A stretch of 64,000 nucleotides of DNA, taken from Lingula anatina. Lineage: Eukaryota > Brachiopoda > Lingulata > Lingulida > Lingulidae. The notes below the pieces were generated by a model. That model made no database searches. It was not told the origin of the DNA and worked only from the letters and a program-made list of their open reading frames with translations. A program made the translations under genes and the position numbers. The DNA lies in contig NW_019775382.1 in NCBI RefSeq assembly GCF_001039355.2, forward strand, positions 215,814-279,813, given 5' to 3'. Shown here piece by piece: positions 1 to 11,019 of the stretch (the first letter of the stretch is position 1; every line of letters begins with the position of its first letter).

Positions 1-764
1 CAGTGCCTGACTAGTTCCTAAGGTTGAGCGCGAAACATTATATATGAAAGGCAAAGAAAATGCCGCTGAAGGTTGTGTATGAAATCCCTTATAACAAAGA
101 TCGTAGATTAAATCTGATATTATTTAATCAGGTTTCGGCTCTCGGAAACTTTTACGCGCATTAATTGGCCATTGTTACGTTTTAGGTTCGACTTTGGATT
201 GTGTGCAGATTATATACAGTACATGTTACTGTTAGTCGTTTTGAACCATTGTTTGTAGCGTTAGTGACCCTGCTGACTACATAAAAATATCAGTGGAACG
301 ATTTTCATAGTTACACCAAAGTTGCGGATCTCCGCGTAGATCTAGGTTAAAATGCTTTTTAAGTATATAAGATTGTAAAATAAAGGTTGCCTTAATTCCT
401 TCCTAGACTACTAGTAGCATTTTGACCCCTTCTTGACTTCAGCCTGGCTCGGTAGGCATTGACGAACTTCAGTACTTCCTAGATCCTATTATTAAATAAA
501 TATATATTCGTAGACTCCTCCTCCCCTTTTAAAGCTGCTGGACACGACTGGTCATTTTACCGGTAATGTGCTGCGTTTTAGGACGAGACTCCACAAACTC
601 TTACTCATGTTAATGTCGTTAATATTTGATACAATTAAATTTATTTGTTTAAAAAAATTGCATTGTACACAATCACGTTTTGCTTTTTGTCACCAACTAA
701 AAAGCTTACAACAATACTGCATTATAAGAACAAATAAACTTTCCCCCTTTCCCCCGGGCGTCTC

Positions 765-886
765 GATAGTCCGAAGGTTCATTGGTCCGAAAAGTGGTAA
801 CATTTTTATCGATTTTTTAATCAAGGGTTCATTGGTCCGAAGGTTCTATAGTGAACATTCAGACCAATGAACCTTCGGACTATTGA
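765..886. repeat. Palindromic element built on TTCATTGGTCCGAAGGTTC
   Basis: A left arm at 765-791 (from GATAGTCCGAAGGTTCATTG) is answered by its near-perfect reverse complement at 858-886. A further inner copy of the motif TTCATTGGTCCGAAGGTTC lies at about 828-846. Together they can fold into a stem-loop with an internal direct repeat. This looks like a small non-autonomous fold-back element; no coding potential and no clear target-site duplication were seen. Confidence 0.6.
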
Positions 887-1117
887 ACCTTCGGACAATC
901 GCTACAGCCCCCCTGTCACTGGGTTATATACAGAGTATACAGGACTAGCTGCCAAAATATTATCACGATTTACTTCATTATCAAGCATGTCTGAGTAAAT
1001 CTAGAGACTGAGTTTAAGTCAAGTCAGACTATATGTATGCTGTCGTGTGCATTATTTTACTTAAGTCTGTTGAAAGGTCTGTGACTTCATGTTCTACTGC
1101 GGATCAGATATAATCCT

Positions 1118-1250
1118 AGTACTTTACATAATAAACTGTAGACACACAAGGTGGCATGCAGTATTAACTTCCAGTACTACACATAATAAACTGTAGACAC
1201 ACAAGTAACTGGTATCAACTTCCAGTAATACACACAATAAACTAGACACA
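1118..1250. repeat. Degenerate tandem repeat, about 50-58 bp, ~2.7 units
   Basis: The block containing 'cataataaactgtagacac' occurs at about 1126 and 1182, with a shorter degenerate third copy ending near 1250. Each copy is followed by an 'aactt(c)cagta' segment. It is a simple local tandem duplication. Confidence 0.6.
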
Positions 1251-1910
1251 TGAGGCTAGAACTAAAAAACATACATACAGTACTTCTGAAAGTAACCTTA
1301 AGTATAAATACATTACCAGTATGTAGATTTTTTAGTGTAGAGTACCATTCATTAATACTGATAGTGAAATCCTACAAAAAAATCACGATCACAATTAACA
1401 TGCTGCGCTGTATTTGTAAATACATTGTATATGCATGTAGGTGTACAGTGAATGTCTGCACTTATAAATAAGTCTGTATTTGTACTAAACAGCCACACAA
1501 TATTCTCTCCAGCTGGCAAATATGCCCAAATTGTACTCTTTGTACATAGTTCAAATGTTTATCCACACAATGATGCAATTTCCAAATGTGTTTCATTATT
1601 TGGTTTACATTTCATTAATTGCACTTCACCCATGATGAGATTTTTTTCAAAAAAATTTGACTTTAAATATCATATCTGATAATATTAAGTAATAATAAAT
1701 ACCAGTACTTGATTATCATACCAACTAAAATCGGGAAATAAAAACTGTGACATTAATGTGGACCACATACCAACCTATATCTCAAGCAAGAACACACACG
1801 CCCCCATCCCCCTTTTACATGATATATGCCAAAAAAGTAAATAATAACTCCAGAAAGCTTTCAGCATAAGAAGCAGAGTCAATTTCATGATGAACAGTAG
1901 TTTTCCGTTA

Positions 1911-1916
1911 TTTATT
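1911..1916 (-). terminator. Candidate polyadenylation signal of the ABCH gene
   Basis: AATAAA on the minus strand (TTTATT on plus), about 180 bp beyond the transporter stop codon at 2094. This is the first canonical hexamer I found downstream. The assignment rests on position only; 3' end sequencing would settle it. Confidence 0.4.
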
Positions 1917-2093
1917 AGTTTGCCATTTTTAACTTATCTTAACATACCAAGCAATGAATGTTTTACTTCAGTAAGTATTGATAACAGCAACAAGTTTCGC
2001 AAGCTGACCCATTGCGTGTGTGTGATCTATTATGCTCTAATTAAGAAGTTTTGTAGAGATTTCATCTGCAATGTTAAATGTTCTTCATGAAGT

Positions 2094-4557
2094 TCACCAC
2101 TTTTTGATTTTGATGATGATGGCTGCTATGGCGCAGAGTCCCCATCCCCAACCTATAGCCACCAGAAACCCGCGCCATACCTCCATGTAGGTGATATCCC
2201 AGCCTGAAATTACAACCAGGGAATTTTTTAAATACATTTATTAGTTTATGAGAATTATAAATAGTATGTATACTGTATGTGGAGATGGCAAATCGCTATA
2301 AGTATATGTCCTCATCTTATGATAAATCTAAAATGTAACCAATTAACTAATAAATGTATATTCATTATTGAGAAAAAAAAAGAAAAAAGTCATATTATGA
2401 TAAATACTGAAATGATAATTTTAAAAATAAGTTGATTACAGGGGGGGTTGGAGGGTCTGGCACATCTGAGGGTGGCTGTGGGAGGGAGTAGACAGTGGAC
2501 TGGAATCAACCTGAAGGCGGCTGTGGGAGGGAGTAGACAGTGGACTGGAATCAACCTGAGGGCGGCTGTGGGAGGGAGTAGACAGTGGACTGGAATCAAC
2601 CTGAGGGCGGCTGTGGGAGGGAGTAGACAGTGGACTGGAATCAACCTGAGGGCGGCTGTGGGAGGGAGTAGACAGTGGACTGGAATCAACCTGAGGGCGG
2701 CTGTGGGAGGGAGTAGACAGTGGACTGGAATCAACCTGAGGGCGGCTGTGGGAGGGAGTAGACAGTGGACTGGAATCAACCTGAGGGCGGCTGTGGGAGG
2801 GAGTAGACAGTGGACTGGAATCAACCTGAGGGCGGCTGTGGGAGGGAGTAGACAGTGGACTGGAATCAACCTGAGGGCGGCTGTGGGAGGGAGTAGACAG
2901 TGGACTGGAATCAACCTGAGGGCGGCTGTGGGAGGGAGTAGACAGTGGACTGGAATCAACCTGAGGGCGGCTGTGGGAGGTAGTAGACAGTGGACTGGAA
3001 TCAACCTGAGGGCGGCTATGGGAGGGAGTAGACAGTGGACTGGAATGAACCTGAGGGCAGCTGTGGGAGGGAGTAGACAGTGGACCGGAATCAACCTGAG
3101 GGCGGTCAAGTGGCTAGTTCAGAAATGCACATTTTATAGTAGGAAATTTGCCACTAAATACATACAGAATGAATGAATGGGGGGCTGAATTTAGATGAAA
3201 ACCTGAAGGAGGAAAGCACTGAGTTACTGAAAAATACCAGAATAAATGAAGGAATGTGGGGTTGGGGAGTCTTACTGCTGTGTCTCAAGTTATTAAATTA
3301 TTGGTTCATATGTTTTTGAGAAATGATTAAATAAGAGCAGCCCATGTAACTCTCTTAGAAAGTTCTCTTTATGAATGGTATTTTTTTTCCTTCACATGGT
3401 GTAAATGTTTCCATTATTCTTTATACAAAAATGTAATGCAGCACAGTAATACAGAAAGGCAGTTTTAAAAGCTTCNCAATGTGCTCNTACATGAGCCACC
3501 ATCACTTCCATCACATTGACTCCTGACAGTGGAAGACAGAGAACATGACACTGAGTGTGCTGGTGGACAGGGACAGCATGATCTCTGCTACATTTACTTT
3601 TTAATTCACATAAAGAGCAGGCAATAAAATATTACAACTGAAACAGCCATTTATAAGTGATATCTATTTGTGATAAATTGTGGCAAGGCAGAAGTTATAG
3701 TATGTTTTAGAAATAATAGTAACAACTTTAAAATAATCAACAGGCTTCCTAAATATAAATTCCTGCATAAGTGAGTTAACAGGCACCCACAAACACACAC
3801 ACACACGCACACACACACACACACACATACAAACAAAAATGAGCATACCTGTTGTCAGACTCCTGTCCAACAGTCCTTCCTTCCTTTCCAGTACAAATGC
3901 CAAAGCTGTGAGTCCACAGGCCATGAAGAATGTAATACTGGAAAAATGAGATCACTATAACAGCAGCTGGGTGTGACATTGTGTTAGTGTGTTAGATGAG
4001 ATCACAGGCCATGAAGAATGTAATACTGGAAAAGTATTATCACTATAACAGCAGCTGGGTGTGACATTGTGTTAGTGTGTTAGATGAGACACATTTAGAG
4101 AAGAGCCACTTAAATTTATGATAACTATACTTTGAAACTTTTTAACATTAAATTATCTGCCTCTCAATAATAATTATAATAAAATAATAAGTAGAAAAGT
4201 AATGAGGATTATTAACATACATATCTTGTACCAATAAACAAATGAAGATTTAGACATATAAATAAACCTCCATATCTATACTTCTATTCTAAACTATTAA
4301 AGCTGCTACCTGATGATTATCCCAGGGGCCATGAAGTTGGTAAAGGAGGGCTTCCTGTCACCATAAACTGGCTCTTCCAACTGGAAATATATATGACTGT
4401 TCAAACTGACCATATTTCCTTCATCAGACTATTTTTAGCACACACATAAAAGAACTCTCACATAACCCCATCTCAAACTTTCTCTCTGTCTCTCTCCCAT
4501 TCACAGGCACACACTCTACCATGCCCCTCCCCCTCTCTCCATTCACCTCTTTCCCAT

Positions 4558-4596
<39 letters not shown>

Positions 4597-4686
4597 CCTC
4601 TCTCTGTATCTTTTTCACCCTTTCCCTTACTCTCCCTCCCTTTCATCCAAACTCTCTACTCTCTATCTTAACTCCTCTCTCTTCCT

Positions 4687-4751
<65 letters not shown>

Positions 4752-7700
4752 AACTAACCTTCACTGGTAAGTCTGCTGCGTGAACATTAAGTCCCAAACT
4801 CCTCAACATGTCGGTGGTGAACGCCTGGAACCCTGTCATGATCTCCTGTTGGATAGACAGGGCTATCTGCTGGTCTAAACACACAATACTAGTATATATG
4901 ACATTCATAGAAAACACCAAAAAAATGTGTTTAATCCACCATCTACTTCACCTCAACATTTAGCTGACAAACATCAGGCAGGTGATTCAATATATTTCTT
5001 TATTCTGTAAAAAATGCTACATATAATTATAAATATGCAGCGTTATTTGCAGTTTTAACTGTCAATATCCCCAAATTCTCTCTTACTTGTCATATCCAGA
5101 TAGAGTTTGACACTGCTGCCATCTATTGTTTTGTTGTCCACACTGCTGGTATTACTAACTCTGGAAAAACAAGACATAAGAATGTTTATTTTACATTTTT
5201 CATGGGAAACAAAGTGCTAATGTCTTCATTTTACTATGGCCAATTTAACCCCATCTTTATGTACAGCCTGTTTTTCAATGTGATACACACACATTACATA
5301 CGTCAACTCAGACCATCATAACATTGGCAAACTATAACAATTACCTAAGAAAAAGATCCTGAGTGAAATTCTTGCCAACAAACACTGCCCCCCAGGCGTC
5401 TCCTTGCTTGACAGTGTTCAGAGCAGAGGTAAGATCACTATAATTGACCTGAGGAGAGAAGACACAGAATTTAGTTATAATGCTACAATGATGTTAGAAA
5501 AATGTAAAGTCAGCGTGCTCTGCCATTAATTTTGTTTTTTACTGTTATTTACAGTATTAAAATCTTGATTGTCAGATATCTTACTGATAACCACCTAAAA
5601 ACAAATTCAAACATTTCACCATAAAGCTTTGACAACACAACAAACGCCAATAATTTTCTGACATTATCACTATTTGACATGTTATTATTTCTGAATCAGC
5701 TACCTTTGCAAACGTCTCATTACTCAAGTGATTGATGACCATAGCCCCACAGTTCATTCCCAGCATGCCTTGGTCTTGGTTCACTATGGCAACCGTGAGG
5801 TCACGTGGCTCTGGACCAATACACAGACAGAACAGAATGATCTGGATGGAAGGTAGCATGAACTCAAAGAATAGAAACCTGGAAAGACACATTTATAACA
5901 GTAGTGATGTGAAGGAGGATTGCTAAAATAGTCTAAAATGGTATAATTCCTGAATAGAGGCTATTCACCTGGACAGCCTCATTTCTTGATGAAGATCTTA
6001 TGCTAGACATCAAAATATTGGACGTAAAAACTATGTCAATATTAAGCTGTTGACTAAAGAAAAATTACTTCATTCCTAAAATTGTCTTGTTTTAGACAAG
6101 CAAAAGGTCAATCTGAAGACGATGTCTTCCCGGACTCACCCAAGGTTTCTGCTCATGATAATCAGGTTCTTGATCACCAGGGCTAAGATGTTGGTAGGTT
6201 TAGGAAGAGAAAACCAGGACCAGCACCTGGTACAACACTTAATGCTGTGCTCTAGGTCTGGAAGTGTGAATATTTTTATACTTCCATGTGCATGTACATG
6301 TGCAGTGGTGGATTTAGAGGGGAGGGGGTCAGGTCTTGATCCCCCCTTCTGTTTCTGAAAAATATATCACACCAATATCCCCCTCTTGAAATTAGAATTT
6401 TGATTAGCTAAATCACAGTTCTAAACCGTACCAAAGGGCACTGTTTGCTCTCCACTACACCAAAAATTTTTCAGTCAGCTTTGCATCAGAAGCCTGTAGT
6501 TCCGAACCCCCCCCCCCTTCAAATAATTCTGGATCTGCCCCTGAATGTGTGTGTGCATGCATGTGTGTGTGTGCATGCATGTGTGTGTGTGCATGCATGT
6601 GTGTGTGTGTGTGCATGCATGTGTGTGTGTGTGCATGCATGTGTGTACCCACTGGATTATGTGTATGTGTACATAAAAGGCTAATAAATGGAATGTGTAT
6701 TAGTGGAGAATTCACTTGTAAATGTTATGATATCAGTTATACTGTACCTACCAGTGGAATGTGTATTGGTGGAGAATTCGCCAGGCTGTAAATGTCTATA
6801 ATGTTTGGAAGTTGAACTACGCTGGCTATCCTCCAACAGCTGGCTTCTGTCTCCATGGTGACGGAATTCTATACTGTACGCACTGGTCTCAGCACCCTGA
6901 ACACAGACCGAAGTGTTGAAGATTAAGTCATCAGAATTTTTGTAATCTAACAACATAACTCTAGTCGAACCAGCAAGCACATTTGTCTACTGTCCACATG
7001 ACTCTCAAACAAAACCATTTTCTTAGCAAACTTCTGTAAATATATTTGATAAGTAAAGTCAAACCAGTGTCAAGAGATAAAAATAAACTCTGCAGGAATA
7101 TAACTTGAATACAACATGAGATTTTACATTCAAATCTACTGAAAATGAAATAAAACTAAAATGCCCTAGTGTGTTGCCCAGTTATACTGGTCAGTTACCT
7201 GAAAGACCAAGCTGTCCTCAGTGTCCACAGTGTTGTCTGTGGTGTTCAGCAGTAAGCCATCTGTAGTAACACCAGGTTCTGAAGTATCTGCCAGAGTGCT
7301 GTCTTGCTGGCAAAGCTTGAGAAACACATCTTCCAGAGTCTAGAACAACAACAGAAACACACCTTTCAGAGTCTAGAACAGCAACAAAATACAAACTTTA
7401 CAAAACGAGAACCTTGTTGTTGGTTTTAGCTTGTTTAACTAGGAACTATATATAGCCTGTTTGGTCAACCCTCTGGTCACTCAGAACAGCATGGGCCAAT
7501 TTGAAAATGAACTAGTCCAAAGATTAAATCTACAGATAAAGGAAAACATTATTAAACAACTGTTTCCACCAGTTAAACAATTGCTCTACTTTGAGACATC
7601 CATTTTACAAGATCAAACCAAAATCTAATGGTCAACTCCCAGTGCCTTGTGTCCTTATACTGACCTCCATTCTGTGTGTAATGAGAAGATGTTCAGGACT

Positions 7701-7925
7701 GGATTCAGCCAAAAGTTTTCTCTGTCGCATCAATCCCACCTGGAACACAGCTATCACTATAACTGATATCTTTATATACTTTAACAAATAGCAATATGGG
7801 CAGTTTAAAGGTACTTCATCACTACAAGTCTACCAGCCACTGGGCCTATTAATACTAGGTATATATCTGTGATCACATCTCACTCCATATACCAACATCT
7901 CACTGGATTATAACAATATTACAAG

Positions 7926-7992
<67 letters not shown>

Positions 7993-8503
7993 NNNNNNNN
8001 NNNCATATACCAACATCTCACTGGATTATAACAATATTACAAGGTATATATATGTGATCAGGTCTCACTCCATATACCAACATCTCACCAGATTATAACA
8101 ACATTACAAGGTATATATCTGTGATCACATCTCACTCCATATACCAACATCTCACTGGATTATAACAATATTACAAGGTATATATCTGTGCTCACATCTC
8201 ACTCCATATACCAACATCTCACTGGATTATAACAATATTACAAGGTATATATCTGTGATCAGGTCTCACTCCATATACCAACATCTCACCAGATTATAAC
8301 AACATTACAAGGTATATATCTGTGCTCATGTCTCAACTGATATATACCTAAGCATATTAGCAGCTTGTCAGAGTTCTGGTTAAAACAACTAGGTTTTAAT
8401 TTTTATCTACATCAGAATAAATTTATACCAGAGTAAGACAACATATTACATATACATATAGCAGAGTAAGTCCAGATTTTTACTATGTCAGCCTGCCTGG
8501 CCT

Positions 8504-8587
<84 letters not shown>

Positions 8588-10232
8588 ACAGTAAGTCAAG
8601 AGTCTTACCATGTCAGCCTGTCTGGCCTCCTCTATATAATGAGTGGTCAACAAGATGGTAGTGTGGCCTGTCTTGGCTATTTCTAACAGGTGCTCCCATA
8701 TCCTGAAGATAAATACCACATTACTGTTATATCTATTACTCTGCAACAGGAGATTATATGCATTTCTCTCCAACATTTTATTTGAAAAAAATTCACAACC
8801 TCACCACACTTACTTCTGCCTCAGCAGGGGGTCTACTCCAACAGTGGGTTCATCTAAAATAAGGAGTCTTGGCTCATGAATTAGGGCACAAGCAAATGAT
8901 ACTCTTCTTTTCTGTCCTCCACTAAAATTACAAAATTGTTCATATTCATGTAGCAAATTAATAATTGAATTTCACATTTAATTAATATCTTTATTTAAGC
9001 CAAAACAAAAAACAATTATTTTCATCCTTCACTGATATTCCATTCACCCATCAAACACTTAATAAGTCAAACAGTCAATAAATTTAATTATCATTTTTAT
9101 TCTTTATTTTTCTTTTTGTCTATTTTTTGTTTATTGTGTCTCTTATATTTGGTCAAACAATTTTAGTGTGACCTTTTTAATCTCCACACACTACCTTAGG
9201 GTTTGTATTTGTCTCCCTTTAGATGGGAGGTCCAGAAATTTTACCAAGAAATTGGTTCTTATCACAGCATTTTCCCTAGACATTCCGAGAATCCTTCCAA
9301 AGTAGGCCAACGTTTCTTCAATGGTCAACTTCTCAAACAGCGCTGTGTCCTGGAATGGCAAAAAATGAAAAGAAAAAAGGACAGAAAATTCAAATGCAAG
9401 ATGTGCTCAATCTAGTTTAATATGAAATTGAGTTCAGAAACATATATTTAAAAGCAAAATATCAAAGCTTCCAAGAATTAATAGGGGGTTGCATATGTAT
9501 TGGTTAATTGTATGGGAGTAGCTTGTGACTTCTGTGCACATATGTTGTATAAGGGGAGTACATTAGTAATGGTTGTATGAGGGAGTAGCAGAGAAGTCAC
9601 AGGCTACCCCCCCACCCCCTCTTATACAACACACTTATGTAGACAGAAATGACATTCTCTTTAAGTACCTGAGGCATGTAGCCAATCAGCTTTCCAGGCA
9701 CCTCGTGACCTCTGGCCCCCGGCTTTTGACCTAGAACTGTCACATGACCTGCATCCACCGCCAGACGGCCAACTAGAGCTCGTAATAGCGTGGTTTTACC
9801 ACTCCCACTAGGACCTAAGAGCCCATAGCTAAAAAACAGAATGATTAACAAATGTTAAAGAAATTTATCTTTCTTTACCTGATTACAAATCACTGGCATC
9901 AGTGAGGGATAACACAGCAATTAATCAAGTATTGCTTTATTCTGACATAGATAAATGAATGGCTTCCACACGCTCAGTAAATACAGCTATCATGTCAAGG
10001 TAAGCTACTAGTACATCCACACATCTACTCCCAGATTTCAACTACTGCAGTGTTTTTATTCTAAGGACTACTAGGACAAATTGTCTGATGTTCAAGAGAG
10101 CTGTAACTGCTGTCATACTGACATGCATCCCTGTGGTACAGTGAGAGAACAGTCCTGTAAAGCCTGGACGCCATTTCTCTTGGATCCATATCTCTTGTAG
10201 ACATTCCTCACTTCTACTGCATCCTGGGCCAT
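2094..10232 (-). CDS. ABCH-type (ABCG20/23-like) ABC half transporter, multi-exon
   Basis: ATP-driven half transporter, NBD followed by TMD, expected to act as a dimer in a membrane; substrate unknown. Coding exons in transcript order: 10232-10123, 9828-9669, 9349-9195, 8921-8814, 8702-8609, 7739-7665, 7339-7199, 6896-6752, 6182-6140, 5878-5704, 5448-5345, 5160-5087, 4874-4759, 4380-4310, 3937-3849, 3522-3491, then the last, 2203-2094, with stop TGA. All have AG/GT borders and matching phases up to 3491. The NBD is intact: A-loop Tyr15, Walker [10 protein letters not shown] (42-50), Q-loop Gln90, signature LSGGQ (141-145), Walker B LLILDE (161-166), H-loop His199. The TMD follows, with [17 protein letters not shown] and [10 protein letters not shown] motifs. 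The C-terminus ends in a membrane helix and KIKKW. Exon 8/9 borders are the least certain. About 110-130 residues (the middle TMD helices) are missing between 3491 and 2203, where phases also fail to join; family members are usually about 700-760 residues and about 600 are found here. The donor at 3490 contains an N. Confidence 0.9.
2476..3105. repeat. 45-bp minisatellite, about 14 units, in the ABCH gene
   Basis: The unit begins 'ctgtgggagggagtagacag' and is repeated head to tail, nearly without change, about 14 times; the flanking half units are degenerate. Because 45 is divisible by three, frames stay open on both strands through the array (about 240 codons each way). These frames are repeats of one 15-residue word and are not treated as genes. 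The array occupies the place where the missing transporter exons should be. Confidence 0.95.
3796..3830. repeat. (CA)n microsatellite in intron
   Basis: Dinucleotide CA run with one CG interruption, just downstream of the transporter exon ending at 3849 (minus strand). It produces several cysteine/valine-rich shadow frames that are not genes. Confidence 0.9.
3915..4088. repeat. 88-bp tandem duplication spanning an exon's 5' splice boundary
   Basis: The segment beginning 'cacaggccatgaagaatg' at 3915 recurs at 4003 with few differences. The first copy contains the first 23 nt of the transporter exon 3849-3937, its acceptor and the adjoining intron. The second copy therefore carries a decoy acceptor plus an exon fragment. 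Confidence 0.85.
4557..4748. repeat. Two (CT)n microsatellite tracts
   Basis: Long CT runs at about 4557-4594 and 4690-4748, separated by a CT-rich spacer. They lie in the intron between the transporter exons 4874-4759 and 4380-4310, with the second run only 10 bp below the donor at 4758. The arginine/glutamate and serine/leucine frames across them are artefacts. Confidence 0.95.
6303..6543. mobile_element. MITE-like element with CAGGGGC(A/G)GATCC-type ends (copy 1)
   Basis: The left end starts CAGTGGTGGATTTAGAGG and the right end, read from the minus strand, starts CAGGGGCAGATCCAGAATTA, so the termini are imperfect inverted repeats followed by G-rich tracts. The interior shares blocks with the element at 35063-35443, for example the segment around 'agaaac' next to 'gtgtgat', in opposite orientation. 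It lies in a transporter intron. No transposase is encoded, so it is probably a non-autonomous DNA transposon. Confidence 0.65.
6544..6646. repeat. (TG)n microsatellite with TGCATGCA interruptions
   Basis: A GTGTGT run interrupted regularly by GCATGCAT words, directly at the right edge of the MITE-like element. It yields methionine/cysteine/valine or histidine/threonine shadow frames on both strands. Confidence 0.9.
7857..8330. repeat. 67-bp tandem repeat with internal (TA)n and 11-N gap
   Basis: The unit containing 'catctcactggattataaca' recurs with a strict 67-bp spacing at about 7857, 8041, 8108, 8175, 8242 and 8309. One copy is disrupted by a (TA)n expansion (about 7931-7992) and an assembly gap of 11 N (7993-8003). 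The array sits in the transporter intron between exons 8702-8609 and 7739-7665. Confidence 0.9.
8505..8585. repeat. (TA)n microsatellite flanked by a duplicated exon end
   Basis: Pure TA run of about 80 bp. On its left (8465-8508) there is a copy of the 3' end of the transporter exon 8702-8609 including its donor region; the real exon end is on its right (8590-8636). Confidence 0.9.
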
Positions 10233-10866
10233 CTTCACAGAGGAAGAAGGACAATTTGAAATGTGAAGGGAACTTATTAATTTATCTTTTTTATGTTAAT
10301 TTCAGTTTAGAATGGAGACAAATCAAATTTATTGTGACCATACTAGGTATGTATGTTTTCAAGTTCAAATAAGGACTACACAAAAGAGAGATGTATTTCT
10401 GTCTCTGCTTTTGATTCAAATTATTTCATGATCGATAATACGCTCTACATCCTACAATATCAATTCACTATTAAGTAATGCAGTTTAGATTTTGATGAAT
10501 GAATTTTTACCTTTTAAATGAATTTTTACCTGAACTTAGTCTACAGCTAGTAACTTAATTATAATTACAAGAACTGTCTATGACATGTGATATGTATATG
10601 CTACGATCCTGGTTGTCACAAAGATTAGGCAAATATGAGGCACAAAATGCAAAGAATTTTACAATTGTAGCTTTTAAGTTAAGGCTTCACTGCCTCACAT
10701 AAACTACATATAGTACTTCTTGTACCTCACTTGTCTACAATGCACGTAATCCGCTCTTGATTGAGTCAAAGTACTGTGGTCGAGTTTCAGGTTATCGTCC
10801 CTCAATTTCACACTTCATTGGGTTATGTGAGCCCGTGCGCTTATCTATTCTGTAAAACAATCTTAC

Positions 10867-10985
10867 CTGGGGAATGTTTTCGATCAATATCGGCGATAAA
10901 CTAACTGCATTTTCTCAGTCCACAGTCACACTGGCCTGGAGGAGTCGACTTTAAACGATCTCTAATGATTGGAGGACAGAAAATG
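10867..10985 (-). other. Probable non-coding first exon (5' UTR) of the ABCH gene
   Basis: Read on the minus strand, this segment ends at a good donor (CCCCAG/GTAAGA at 10867/10866). It starts about 30 bp after a TATA box. The next acceptor is the AG directly before the transporter ATG at 10232, which would give a 5' UTR intron of about 630 bp. The exon contains a short upstream ORF at 10910-10884 (eight codons, MQLVYRRY, then TGA) that could dampen translation. The transcription start is estimated, not observed. Confidence 0.5.
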
Positions 10986-11011
10986 AATCGCGCTTACTCG
11001 GCTATTCTCGG

Positions 11012-11019
11012 CTTATATA
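11012..11019 (-). promoter_or_regulatory. Candidate TATA box of the ABCH gene
   Basis: TATATAAG on the minus strand, about 30 bp upstream of the inferred transcription start and at a sensible distance from the inferred first-exon donor at 10866. Support comes from position and motif only. Confidence 0.45.

Larger units (their letters stand above)
1..2093. other. Downstream flank of ABCH gene, no gene recognised
   Basis: No coding region can be supported here. The open frames are short (100 codons or fewer), have biased AT-rich composition and show no recognisable domain. The stretch holds a palindromic element at 765-886, a degenerate 50-60 bp tandem repeat at about 1118-1250, and the presumed 3' UTR of the minus-strand ABC transporter at its right end. 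Confidence 0.6.

Noticed and set aside
183-200. TAGGTTCGACTTTGG as a possible tRNA B-box
   Set aside because: No A-box or cloverleaf could be built around it.
2390-3176. Overlapping 239- and 242-codon open frames on opposite strands
   Set aside because: Both are translations of the same 45-bp minisatellite; the period divisible by three keeps all codons in step, so openness carries no coding signal.
10042-10254. 70-codon minus-strand frame over the ABCH first coding exon
   Set aside because: It is another frame; the true frame starts at the ATG at 10232 and joins Walker A across a GTCAGT donor in phase.
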